From: Cellvibrio sp.
GTDB lineage: Bacteria > Pseudomonadota > Gammaproteobacteria > Pseudomonadales > Cellvibrionaceae
DNA length: 64,000 nt
Reading direction: 5' to 3'
Assembly (NCBI GenBank): GCA_016712405.1
Contig: JADJRD010000014.1
Location: forward strand, 972,248-1,036,247
The position numbers and the translations under genes were made by a program. Below, piece after piece: positions 49,166-57,482 of this stretch (the first letter of the stretch is position 1; every line of letters begins with the position of its first letter). The notes below the pieces were generated by a model. The model had not been told where the DNA came from and did not search any database. It saw only the letters and a program-made list of their open reading frames with translations.

Positions 49166-51067
49166 TTAAACAATCAAAGGCCCGGTAAATGCATCCACAC
49201 CGATTTTGGTCAGTGTGGATTTTTCATTTTCAGAGGTTACACCTTCTGCAATCATCAGAATGCCTAATGAATGTCCGAGCTTGCACAGGCTTTGTACAAA
49301 GGTTTGATTGTTTGGGTTGGCATCAATATGGCGAATGATGGCTGAATCGATTTTTAAATAATGCATACCAAGATCTTGCAGTTGTTCAAAACGGGTAAAT
49401 TCCAATCCTGCATGCTCCAACCCCACTTTGCATCCCAATTCGCGCAGTTCTTTCACCATACTGCGGAATTCATTGGGGTGGCGAATAATCGAAACTTCGG
49501 AAAATTCTATCCATAAATCCTTGGTGCTATTTTTTGCCTGATTCAGTAATAAAATTAATTGCTCCCTGAATCGCGTATTACACAAAACATCGGAAGAAAT
49601 ATGAATGGCCAAAGGAGTTAAAGACTTTGCCAAATGGTTAAGTGCCAGTTTTACAACAGCAAGATCAATTGCTGCTAATAAATTGAGTCGTGAAGCCCAG
49701 GGAATAAAATAACCTGCCGGTTTTTCTTCATCACCAACACGCATTCTCACTGGTGATTCCAAATGAATTAATTCGTCTTGAGCATTACGTACAGGAAAGT
49801 GCGCCAGCGTCAGCTGATGGTTTTCCATGGCCAGATCAATTTCCTGTCTCCAATCATTTACATTTTGATGATGACCGAAATCTTTATTTTTCAGGCAAGC
49901 AATAACCGAGCGATCACCTTTCATTTCAGCTTGTGCCAGCGCACCATCCAAACTATGTAATAATATTTGGCGATTTTCACCTCGCTGATATTCGGCAATT
50001 GCCATTGGTGTGGCAATATTTTGATGATCCTGTGCAATTAATTGGAAATTTAATCGTTGTACCAAATCGGCTGCAATAATATCAAGAGATTCTGCAGTGG
50101 GGATCGCTATTACAAAATCACTTCCGTTCAAACGTCCTGCATGGCTATTGGGGTATTGTTGACAAATATAGAGAAACGCCTGGGCTATTTCTTTTAGTAT
50201 TTCATCAACCTTGCTGTGCCCATAAATACCATTAAGTTCATTAAGTCTTAATATACGGCAAAGAATAATAGCGCCCCGAGTATCGCTGTCTTCGCGAGTC
50301 AGCATGTTGTCTAACAAACTTAAAAAATGTTGGCGATTATTCAATTCAGTGAGTGGATCAAGCAGTGAATCGCGACGTAATAAATCCAGTTGGGACGTTT
50401 CTTTTTCTAACATGGACTTAACGTTTGCCGATAGCAAATTCATGGCTTTGGTCAAACGACGAAATTCGGAGATGCCTGGCTCGGGTGAACTGACAAAGCG
50501 TTTGGTGCTAATCGCCTCGGCTTGATCAATCAGTCGATCCAGAGGCGTTGAAATTCGACGGAAAACAAAAATGCCTAACAGGCTTGCGATCAAACAGCTC
50601 AACACAAACCATTCCAGCAAATGCTTGGCTTGTTTCCACAAAGACTCAATTGCAAAACTGGAATGACTTTTCACAATTATATTGCCGTATTGTTGCCAGC
50701 CATCCTGAATCAATGCAATGCCGGGTGCGGCGTCAAGATTGACCCATTCCACAAACCAGCCAGGTACACTTTGTGATGCATTTTCAAATCGTCTGACTGC
50801 AATCGGTTTTTTGTGTTGATCGTTAAACATGATGTATTCGTAGTGACCTGCATCAAATTGCGCAGTGATAATCAATTCAATATCGATGGCATCTTTTTCC
50901 ATTTGTGAGAGTGACAGGGCCAGAGAGTTGGCATCATCAATATTTTTAATTTTTAATTGATTTTGCAAATATTCTTTGGCGGATGACAAACTGACAATAA
51001 AGCTACCGCCCAATGCCAGCAGCAATAACAGAATCATACCTATCCACAATTGTTTAATTAACGACAT
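49166..51067 (-). CDS. lapD: LapD-type c-di-GMP receptor (degenerate GGDEF-EAL, inner membrane)
   Basis: A 633-residue protein. TM1 is at about 7-29; a ~120-residue periplasmic LapD/MoxY-type domain follows (SAKEYLQNQLKIKNIDDANSLA…, EYIMFNDQHKKPI); TM2 is at about 150-171; then HAMP, a GGDEF-like domain and an EAL-like domain. Both output domains lack catalytic signatures: RLNGSDF (312-318) replaces RxGGDEF, and ESP at 437-439 replaces EAL. This fits a receptor that binds c-di-GMP through the EAL fold and sequesters LapG in the periplasm. The start has an AAGGG RBS, 12 bp after lapG. It is the last gene of a minus-strand operon convergent with the adhesin. Confidence 0.92.
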   Translation of the reverse strand: MSLIKQLWIGMILLLLLALGGSFIVSLSSAKEYLQNQLKIKNIDDANSLALSLSQMEKDAIDIELIITAQFDAGHYEYIMFNDQHKKPIAVRRFENASQSVPGWFVEWVNLDAAPGIALIQDGWQQYGNIIVKSHSSFAIESLWKQAKHLLEWFVLSCLIASLLGIFVFRRISTPLDRLIDQAEAISTKRFVSSPEPGISEFRRLTKAMNLLSANVKSMLEKETSQLDLLRRDSLLDPLTELNNRQHFLSLLDNMLTREDSDTRGAIILCRILRLNELNGIYGHSKVDEILKEIAQAFLYICQQYPNSHAGRLNGSDFVIAIPTAESLDIIAADLVQRLNFQLIAQDHQNIATPMAIAEYQRGENRQILLHSLDGALAQAEMKGDRSVIACLKNKDFGHHQNVNDWRQEIDLAMENHQLTLAHFPVRNAQDELIHLESPVRMRVGDEEKPAGYFIPWASRLNLLAAIDLAVVKLALNHLAKSLTPLAIHISSDVLCNTRFREQLILLLNQAKNSTKDLWIEFSEVSIIRHPNEFRSMVKELRELGCKVGLEHAGLEFTRFEQLQDLGMHYLKIDSAIIRHIDANPNNQTFVQSLCKLGHSLGILMIAEGVTSENEKSTLTKIGVDAFTGPLIV

Positions 51068-51079
51068 AGTAAAACCCTT

Positions 51080-51775
51080 CTAAAAACCATCTGCTTGAGT
51101 ACGTTGCAATAAATCCCGCCATCGTGATAAACGAGCGGTTGGGTCAGCTTTGGCTTGTTGATTGCCAACCCAAATGCCATCGGAATTAAAACTGAACACC
51201 GGTTTTAAATCAGTACGACGATTTGCCAATTCAACACTTGAAATTAAATTATCCAAAATATAAGGAACGCTATCATCTGTTTCATAATAACCCAGTACCA
51301 TATGGGCTTGAAACAAACGACTACTGGTGTCGCCAATTTGTGCTTTGACATAAATAAAGCGTAAGCGATAAACGGCGACACCGGCTTCCAGTAAAGTGAA
51401 GTATTTAATTATGCTGTAGTCTTCACAATCGCCAGCGCTCATTCCCAGGGTTTCAAGTGGAGTTGCCCAATAATCAATATTTTTCCAAAGTTGTTTGTCA
51501 TCCTGAAAATGGATATTGGAGTTGAGAAAGCTATTCACTCGAATAATTTTTTCTTTGTCACTTTTGTCTTTTATTTCATTAATCAAAAGCTGCCATTGAT
51601 GTAAACGATCAATACCTTTGGAGCCATAACGTTCCAGCATGCGTGTTTCTATCAAGGATTTTTCGAGCGCATAAACCGATGCAATCAACAATAAAAAAAT
51701 GCCCCAACAAAAAACAGATATTTTCAAGATGCTTCGTTTTGAATCACAGTAATAATCTGTTCTGTGATTGCACAT
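51080..51775 (-). CDS. lapG: LapG-type periplasmic cysteine protease (transglutaminase-like)
   Basis: A 231-residue protein with one N-terminal hydrophobic anchor or signal (about residues 17-36). The transglutaminase-like triad of the LapG family is intact: Cys117 (SAGDCEDYSI), His158 (FQAHMVLGYY) and Asp175 (PYILDNL). The preceding W (LWKNIDYWATPLETL) and the acidic GDCEDY calcium site also match. It cleaves LapA-type adhesins after the retention module at TAAG, releasing them when c-di-GMP is low. The ATG is 5 nt after the upstream gene's stop, with a weak RBS, so translation is probably coupled. Confidence 0.93.
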   Translation of the reverse strand: MCNHRTDYYCDSKRSILKISVFCWGIFLLLIASVYALEKSLIETRMLERYGSKGIDRLHQWQLLINEIKDKSDKEKIIRVNSFLNSNIHFQDDKQLWKNIDYWATPLETLGMSAGDCEDYSIIKYFTLLEAGVAVYRLRFIYVKAQIGDTSSRLFQAHMVLGYYETDDSVPYILDNLISSVELANRRTDLKPVFSFNSDGIWVGNQQAKADPTARLSRWRDLLQRTQADGF

Positions 51776-51780
51776 AATAA

Positions 51781-52950
51781 TTAGAATAGCTCTACTTTTG
51801 AGGCATCAATAGCATCATCCGTATCAGTGTTTTTTATCTTGTTGTGTAACAAGTTGGCGGCATCATCCAGTTGCTGTAATAAACTTCTAAAATGTTCTTC
51901 AACGGCAACTGTCGCTTGTTGCAAACTTTCCAATGACTCCAATGCTTTATCAGCCAGGGCTGTCATGGCGGTTTCCTGTGCAAGTGTTAAATCCAGTCCC
52001 ATCGCCATATGCCTAAGTGAAAAAGATAATTCAGTCATAATTTCTTTTACTGAATTACGATTGTCGCGAGATGCCATTTCCAGCAACATCATAACCATGC
52101 GTGCATTATCTTGTTGCTCTTTTAGCATTTCGTTCACTTGTAAGGTTTTTGCCCGCGATTCAACGATGGATGCTACTTGAGCCAACACATCCCGCATGCG
52201 TCCATATTTGTCGTTATCATTATTCGGCGCGTTAAGGATTAAAATTTGAATATGTTTAAAGCTAAATACTAAAAATCGACCGTGAGAAACTATGCGTGAG
52301 TTGGATGCGAGCGAGCTTTCCAATATTCGTCTATGAGATGCAGAAGTGGTTTCAGGAAATACGGTTATGTCGTCATCAAATTTAAATTGCACTATAGAAT
52401 CCATTCCAAGATCACTAATACAGCTGATGGTGACTTGTGCCAGCCGCGCCAAATCTACAGCGCTTTGTGCAGACTCTGCCATCAAAGCAACCATGCCCAT
52501 TTCTGATGCTGAACTCATGGCAGTAAATGCAATGTCAGAATATTTTTTCAGTTCATCTTGCAAGGCATTGGTGGCTTGTTTGTCTTCAGCTGCTTTTTTC
52601 ATAACAGATGCAAAATCATTATGATTCATACCTGCAAAAACATAAGCATCCGCCCCCAATTTTTCAACCTGATGCCTTGCCGTTTCAGTGCTATAGGGAC
52701 TGACAAGTGCCAGTCGAGCCAATTCAGCAGGAACTGCATTCAAATAGGCATCATCAAATCGACCTTGATCGATAACCAGCAAAATGACCTGATGTCGCTT
52801 ACAGAGATTGACAAAATCCTCCAGGGACACAGGTTCTTCTGTGCAACTTGCAGCAAAAGGTAAAAGGTCTCCTTGACTGTTAACGATTACTTGTTGATCA
52901 GGGACCGAATAAATCCCGTTTTGTCCCGAAAAATACCAAAGCGCTTCCAT
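51781..52950 (-). CDS. Uncharacterised cytoplasmic protein, first gene of the lapG-lapD operon
   Basis: About 389 residues from the ATG at 52950, which has GGAG 9 nt upstream; an earlier ATG at 52959 overlaps that RBS. There is no signal or membrane segment. The N-terminal ~110 residues look like a degenerate receiver fold (QVILLVIDQGRFDDAYLNAVP… LVSPYSTETARHQVEKLGADAYVFAG). The middle (about 150-270) resembles the GAF-like output found in some proteobacterial response regulators, ending PNNDNDKYGRMRDVLAQVASIVESRAKTLQ. The C-terminal ~120 residues are coiled-coil-like. It is followed by lapG after 5 nt. A role as an input or accessory to the Lap switch is inference from position. Confidence 0.72.
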   Translation of the reverse strand: MEALWYFSGQNGIYSVPDQQVIVNSQGDLLPFAASCTEEPVSLEDFVNLCKRHQVILLVIDQGRFDDAYLNAVPAELARLALVSPYSTETARHQVEKLGADAYVFAGMNHNDFASVMKKAAEDKQATNALQDELKKYSDIAFTAMSSASEMGMVALMAESAQSAVDLARLAQVTISCISDLGMDSIVQFKFDDDITVFPETTSASHRRILESSLASNSRIVSHGRFLVFSFKHIQILILNAPNNDNDKYGRMRDVLAQVASIVESRAKTLQVNEMLKEQQDNARMVMMLLEMASRDNRNSVKEIMTELSFSLRHMAMGLDLTLAQETAMTALADKALESLESLQQATVAVEEHFRSLLQQLDDAANLLHNKIKNTDTDDAIDASKVELF

Positions 52951-53154
52951 CAACTTCATCTCCAGTGCATCAAAAAAATATCAGTTTGAGTATAGATGGC
53001 TATTGGAAAAAGGTAATTTGTAAAGTGGTATTAACTAATGTTTATTGATCTAGTTATGGTGAAAATTATTAAAAATAGTAATAATCACCTGGGTATAAAT
53101 AATCAGTCAGTTTTTAAACCATTTATCGACAAAGATCTGCCAGGAGTCAAAAAG

Positions 53155-54258
53155 TTGAAAATTACGACGGTATTTGTCTTTGTGTCATTAATCATTTCTC
53201 AATTGAGTCAGGCTCAAATGCAAGAATACTCGCTTAAAACCCCAAAATTCGAGGTTGTCATTACACCTGATGCGGGCGGCAGGGTTTTATCATTAGCTGG
53301 AACAGGTCAGAATAATTTTTTGAAAATAGGGGATATCGCTCAAGAAAAATTGTTGGCAAATATTGATGCCAATACAGGTTTTGTTCCTTACTTTGGTCAT
53401 GAAGTTTGGTTTGGTCCCCAAAGTGAATGGTGGACTCATCAGAGCGTGAATCCCCAGCGTCGTGAAATGAAAGCCATGTGGCCGCCTGATCCATTCAGTG
53501 TGCTGACAAAAAATCACATCATCACTCAATCTGCCGACAAGATTGTATTGAGCAGTCAAACCAGTCCTGTTACCGGGCTTGCAGTTGAAAAAACATTTGC
53601 GCTGGTTGCTGACGACCCGCGCCAGTTAGATCTGATTGTAAAAGCCAAAAATGGTCGCAATACAGAAGTGGCCTGGGATATTTGGTTTAATACCCGCAGT
53701 TTTCCGCAGACAAGAATATATGCTCCGGTTGATGCGACAACAGAAGTCCGCACTATGGCTTGGCCATCGGCTGAATCTGTTCCTGTTAATTATGACATTG
53801 ATGACAATTTATTGAGTTTGCGATTGGAAAATCCGCCTGAAGGGAAAACCAAATTAATGGGAAAAATTTTATTCCAACCAACAGACGGTTGGTTTGCTGC
53901 TTTTAATAAAAAACAATTGCTGATTGTGCAATTTCCTTATTTGCCGATTGAAAAAATTCATCCGGAACAAGGTCAGTTGGAATTTTATATGGAATATAGC
54001 CCAAACGATGACAAGCTGGGTGTTTTGGAAATGGATATCCATTCAGCTTACAAAAAATTAAAGCCTGGTGAAGCAATGCAAGCGAGAGAGCGAGCAACCT
54101 TGATTCAGTATTCTGGCGATGAATCGATTGATGCGCAGAGAGAATTTTTGAAGGAGCAGTTGAAAGGGTTGAAGGCTTTTAGAAATCACGCCTCTGCAAT
54201 TGCTCCCTTATCCAAACCCCTCATACGCCTTCACTCGAATAAAATATTGCGGATGTAA
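53155..54258 (+). CDS. DUF4380 domain exported protein
   Basis: About 367 residues when started at the TTG at 53155, which has AGGAG 9 nt upstream and gives a proper signal peptide (KITTVFVFVSLIISQLSQAQ). The frame is open upstream to 53038, but that stretch lacks an RBS and a signal. The mature protein is all-beta, of the galactose-mutarotase-like type: FEVVITPDAGGRVLSLAG, GHEVWFGPQSEWW, WDIWFNTRSFP. DUF4380 proteins have no established activity; a carbohydrate-binding sandwich is likely. The 3' end overlaps the convergent PTPS-like gene by 51 nt. Confidence 0.8.
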   Translation: MKITTVFVFVSLIISQLSQAQMQEYSLKTPKFEVVITPDAGGRVLSLAGTGQNNFLKIGDIAQEKLLANIDANTGFVPYFGHEVWFGPQSEWWTHQSVNPQRREMKAMWPPDPFSVLTKNHIITQSADKIVLSSQTSPVTGLAVEKTFALVADDPRQLDLIVKAKNGRNTEVAWDIWFNTRSFPQTRIYAPVDATTEVRTMAWPSAESVPVNYDIDDNLLSLRLENPPEGKTKLMGKILFQPTDGWFAAFNKKQLLIVQFPYLPIEKIHPEQGQLEFYMEYSPNDDKLGVLEMDIHSAYKKLKPGEAMQARERATLIQYSGDESIDAQREFLKEQLKGLKAFRNHASAIAPLSKPLIRLHSNKILRM

Positions 54259-55035
54259 TTGTCGGGTTCGTTGAGCAATATGCCAGGCAAGTAGTTCAAC
54301 GGTGGTGTCGCAATCAATCAAATAACAGATGGATTTTGGCAAGGTAATTTCGAAATTACCTTGTTCTGCTTTGTAAGCAAATGATAAATAGGTTTGTCCA
54401 TTTTCTTCAAATTGCTTTACCAAATCTTCGCGACTACCAATGTAAATATCTCGCCATTCGTCAGCCCAAAACTGTTCAATGAGAGGTGATTTTTTCTCGT
54501 TAGCCCAGATATCAATTCGCGATCTGTGTCCATGAGCAATTCGTTGACAATTGCCGTTGTGTTTTTTCAATCCATGAGTGTAGTGATAGTAAGCGCCAGA
54601 AATATCCTCATTCGAAAACTCAAGCTGCATCCGGGCAACACTGAGAGGGAAGTGCGTCAGTATTTGTTTGCCTGCCCAATTTGCGAGAGATTCTGCTGTA
54701 ATCACATCAGTATCAATCAGCGCTATTGAACTTTTAGGGGATCTGGTTTGAATCCAGGTTTGATTGGCCAGTTCAAAACGAATCGAATAGTAGTCTTTTT
54801 CTTCCTCGATTTTGATGTGGGGTGATTGAGCAGGAACAGCCAAGCGATGATCCAGTTCTGTATCCAGCCAATGGCGAATGGTTTTTTTCACTCGACCAAA
54901 ATCACACACCATGCTTTGTTCATCGAGTTCCCCAACCAAACGCACGTTGGCTAAGAAGGTTTCACCAAGCACACCGCGTTGGTGGTCGAGATAGCTAAAA
55001 TCGATATTCGTTAATCTATCAACAAATAAAATCAT
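54208..55035 (-). CDS. 6-pyruvoyl-tetrahydropterin synthase / QueD-like protein, two-domain form
   Basis: A 275-residue protein built of two PTPS-like halves. The first (1-~125) has FVDRLTNIDFSYLD, GELDEQSMVCDFGRVKKTIRHWLDTELDHRL, and AESLANWAGKQI. The second (~135-275) has GAYYHYTHGLKKHNGNCQRIAHGHRSRIDIW, that is the Cys/His pattern of the QueD active site (Cys…HGH). The first half lacks the usual zinc His triad. The classic function is 6-carboxytetrahydropterin synthesis in queuosine or pterin pathways. Here the gene is 2 bp from a GT2/GtrA pair, so a different or moonlighting role is possible. Confidence 0.8.
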   Translation of the reverse strand: MILFVDRLTNIDFSYLDHQRGVLGETFLANVRLVGELDEQSMVCDFGRVKKTIRHWLDTELDHRLAVPAQSPHIKIEEEKDYYSIRFELANQTWIQTRSPKSSIALIDTDVITAESLANWAGKQILTHFPLSVARMQLEFSNEDISGAYYHYTHGLKKHNGNCQRIAHGHRSRIDIWANEKKSPLIEQFWADEWRDIYIGSREDLVKQFEENGQTYLSFAYKAEQGNFEITLPKSICYLIDCDTTVELLAWHIAQRTRQLHPQYFIRVKAYEGFG

Positions 55036-55037
55036 AA

Positions 55038-56012
55038 TTAACCTTGATCATTATTTCGTTTAATGATTTCACTGATGTGAAACTTTGGTCGGCGTTTAAC
55101 TTCTTCGTAAATTTTCCCTAAATATTCGCCAATAATTCCCAAACAAATTAATTGTACGCTGCCGATAAATAATAATGGCAATAATAAAGAAGCCCAACCC
55201 GGTACTGCTGTGTCAGTCACAAAGCGAATAAATAATACCCAAAGAATTAATGCAAAAGAGGCGAAACCGGAAACCAATCCCAAAATAGTAATTAAACGCA
55301 ATGGTGCTGTTGAAAATGCGGTAATGCCTTTCCATGCCAAAGACAGCATTTTTCGTAAGGGATATTTACTTTCACCAGCTTCGCGAGCATGGCGTTCATA
55401 TTCTACACAAGTCGAAGGATAACCTAATTCGCGCACTACACCTCGTAGAAATAAATTAGATTCGGTGTAGAGCTTCAGGCTTTCCAGCGCCCGGCGCGAT
55501 AACAGGCGAAAGTCGGCGTGGTTAAATACCAGATCAACACCCATTTTTTTCATTAAGTGGTAATAGCTTTCTGCAGTGACGCGCTTAAAAAAGCTATCGA
55601 TTTTTCTTGCGGAGCGAACACCGTAGACAACTTCATTGCCTTGGTAGTAGGCATCAATCATTTTGGTAATAACATTGGGGTCATCTTGCAGGTCTGCATC
55701 AATACTGACGATCATGTCCTCAGTTGTGCTGACCAATCCAGCCAGTAACGCATTCTGGTGACCGCGATTCCGCGATAATTTTACCGCAACAATTGCCGGG
55801 TTTTGTTGAGATGAGGCGGCTAACAAATTCCAAGTTTGGTCACGACTACCGTCATCAACTAAATAGATTTTTGAAGCTGAATTGATTTTGCCTTGGTTTA
55901 TTAAAGAGTCGCGAAGTGCCAACAAGGTCGCCAATGTTTTTGGCAGCATTTCCTCTTCGTTATAGCAGGGTACAACAATGGCCAGCGACGCAACTTTGGA
56001 TAATTGATTCAT
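55038..56012 (-). CDS. Family 2 glycosyltransferase, GtrB/DPM1-like, membrane-anchored
   Basis: A 324-residue protein. The GT-A domain shows LAIVVPCYNEEEMLPKTL, IYLVDDGSRDQTW and the DXD region VSIDADLQDDPN. Two C-terminal membrane segments follow (LITILGLVSGFASFALILWVLF and LLLPLLFIGSVQLICLGIIGEYLGKIYEE). Such enzymes transfer a sugar from a nucleotide donor to polyprenyl phosphate at the inner membrane. It sits directly after a GtrA-like flippase gene (TAA-ACC-ATG), the usual pairing in GtrA/GtrB lipid-linked sugar modules. Confidence 0.93.
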   Translation of the reverse strand: MNQLSKVASLAIVVPCYNEEEMLPKTLATLLALRDSLINQGKINSASKIYLVDDGSRDQTWNLLAASSQQNPAIVAVKLSRNRGHQNALLAGLVSTTEDMIVSIDADLQDDPNVITKMIDAYYQGNEVVYGVRSARKIDSFFKRVTAESYYHLMKKMGVDLVFNHADFRLLSRRALESLKLYTESNLFLRGVVRELGYPSTCVEYERHAREAGESKYPLRKMLSLAWKGITAFSTAPLRLITILGLVSGFASFALILWVLFIRFVTDTAVPGWASLLLPLLFIGSVQLICLGIIGEYLGKIYEEVKRRPKFHISEIIKRNNDQG

Positions 56013-56015
56013 GGT

Positions 56016-56413
56016 TTATTTCCGATAAATCCAAATCTTGTGAATACTAAAGTTAATAAAGAGGGTGATTATTGTCGCTATGACTTGTGCTACTAAATAA
56101 TGTAGTCCTGTGCGCAAAAAAAACAAAACAATAAGGTATTGATTGCCAGTACCAAGATACTCGCCAGCGCAAATTTGGGCAAAGTTTGTAGATGTTTTGT
56201 GTTGCTATTAAATGTCCAATAATAATTGGCGGTATAGTTGAACACAGCTGAGATCGCATAAGAACTTGCAGAGGCCGCAACTGCATTTATTGCCAGGAAT
56301 TCAATAAAAGAAATCATCAGACCATATTGAATTGCTGTGGCTAATCCACCTATACCCACAAATTTTGCGAAAGCTTTCATGCGCTTATTCAAAGCTAATA
56401 AAGAGGGCGGCAC
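56016..56413 (-). pseudogene. GtrA-like membrane protein, frameshifted as read
   Basis: With one base removed from the A8 run at 56116-56123 (plus strand) the frame continues as LRTGLHYLVAQVIATIITLFIN and ends KIWIYRK at 56016. This gives a ~132-residue, four-helix GtrA protein, the family's normal size. As read, the protein stops at 56093 after CAQDYII. GtrA proteins are thought to flip polyprenyl-linked sugars. The restored stop is 3 bp from the GT2 start, supporting an intact coupled pair and a homopolymer read error. Confidence 0.85.
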
Positions 56414-56477
56414 ATTACCATATTTGTATTAAGGCAGGTTAGAGTCTGAGGTTTGGCTTTTGCCAGAGGAGTCAGCA

Positions 56478-56732
56478 TTAAGCTGTTAGCGCAACCCAAT
56501 GGAATTTGGACGAGCTGCGCTCTAAATAAATGTGTTCAGGACGATTGGTTGCGGGGTGAAAGTTGTGACGAAAATAATGGTGGTCAGGGCTAGAGCTAAC
56601 ATATTCCCAGCAATGGCCTTCATTGATACACAAGGCATTGCCACCATTGAGTGGATCTTGACTGAGTTGTTCCCACATAGAGTTCCATTCGCTGTGGTTG
56701 TGATCAATAAATTCAAGGCGAGATTGTGTCAT
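56478..56732 (-). CDS. Small conserved hypothetical protein
   Basis: About 84 residues from the ATG at 56732 (AGGTAA upstream); an in-frame ATG at 56750 lacks an RBS. The sequence is hydrophilic and rich in His, Trp and aromatic residues (FIDHNHSEWNSMWEQL, LCINEGHCWEYVSS, HHYFRHNFHPATNRPEHIYLERS). It has no signal or membrane segment. The two cysteines and many histidines could bind metal, but no family is recognised. Confidence 0.6.
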   Translation of the reverse strand: MTQSRLEFIDHNHSEWNSMWEQLSQDPLNGGNALCINEGHCWEYVSSSPDHHYFRHNFHPATNRPEHIYLERSSSKFHWVALTA

Positions 56733-56983
56733 GTGCTTACCTGATTGCAAATTGACCTAAGTGCCTTCATTTTGGTTGTTTAAGAGTTTAAGTCAATTAA
56801 AAAAGCTAATTTATTGATTTTTAAAGTAATGTATTTAACAGATTTGTGTATTCGATCACGATATTTTAGCTATATCTTTGGTCTTTGTTCTTAAATTCAC
56901 CATTTTTGCGAGATTTTGGTTAAATTGAAAACAAATGATCGCGCTACCACTATTCATTAGATTAATTAAAATGCGAGTTGTTC

Positions 56984-57014
56984 TTGACCTTAACCTAAGG
57001 TAAAGGTTTATGCT
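56984..57014 (+). promoter_or_regulatory. MerR-type metal-responsive promoter
   Basis: -35 TTGACC (56984-56989) and -10 TATGCT (57009-57014) are separated by 19 bp, the overlong spacer diagnostic of MerR-family activation. The spacer and -35 are overlaid by a near-perfect dyad at 56987-57007 (ACCTTAACCT / AGGTAAAGGT). This closely resembles CueR/ZntR-type operators. It would drive the merR-permease pair just downstream. Confidence 0.85.
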
Positions 57015-57044
57015 GTGCGAGTCAGATAAAGATGGAGGTGGGTC

Positions 57045-57482
57045 AGGAATATTGGTCAGGTCGCCGAGGCACCGGGCCTCACCGCAAAAGCCGTTCGTCA
57101 CTATGAATCTTTGGGGCTGGTTGTACCTATCAGGCATGAGGCTAATGACTATCGCCAATACAGTTTGCAGGATGTCGATGATTTACGTTTTTTACAGCGC
57201 GCTCGTGCGGTAGGTTTTAGTCTTGAAGAGGCTGGACAGTTGTTGGATTTTTATCGAAACCCTCAGCGCAAGAGTGCAGAGGTTCATGCCTTGGTTGTGG
57301 AAAAAATGTCGAAACTGGATCAACAATGGCTTGCGTTGAATTTAATGCGGCAGCCACTCAGTAAGATGGCGGCGGAGTGTGCTGCAGATGACGCCAGTGA
57401 TTGCGCGATTATCAATCATCTTGCCGAAAAGCCGATTGTGAATAATATGCCTTTCACTTTAGTGGAGGTTTCCAATGAGTAG
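57045..57482 (+). CDS. MerR family metal-responsive regulator (start codon reads AGG)
   Basis: The frame gives NIGQVAEAPGLTAKAVRHYESLGLVVPIRHEANDYRQYSLQDVDDLRFLQRARAVGFSLEEAGQLL, a full MerR DNA-binding domain, then a coiled coil (HALVVEKMSKLDQQWLAL) and cysteines near the end (AAECAADDASDCAII) for metal binding. Where the ATG should be (57045-57047), 5 nt after GGAGGTG, the sequence reads AGG. Either a T was misread as G or the gene starts at a rare codon such as ATT (57051) or TTG (57111). About 145 residues. It overlaps the permease gene by 8 nt. Confidence 0.85.
   Translation, partial: RNIGQVAEAPGLTAKAVRHYESLGLVVPIRHEANDYRQYSLQDVDDLRFLQRARAVGFSLEEAGQLLDFYRNPQRKSAEVHALVVEKMSKLDQQWLALNLMRQPLSKMAAECAADDASDCAIINHLAEKPIVNNMPFTLVEVSNE

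Noticed and set aside
53038..53154. Upstream extension of the DUF4380 protein
   Set aside because: It would place 39 non-signal residues before a clear signal peptide; TTG 53155 has a good RBS.
57010..57213. Plus-strand ORF starting at the ATG at 57010
   Set aside because: It lies across the MerR -10 box and reads the MerR gene in the wrong frame.
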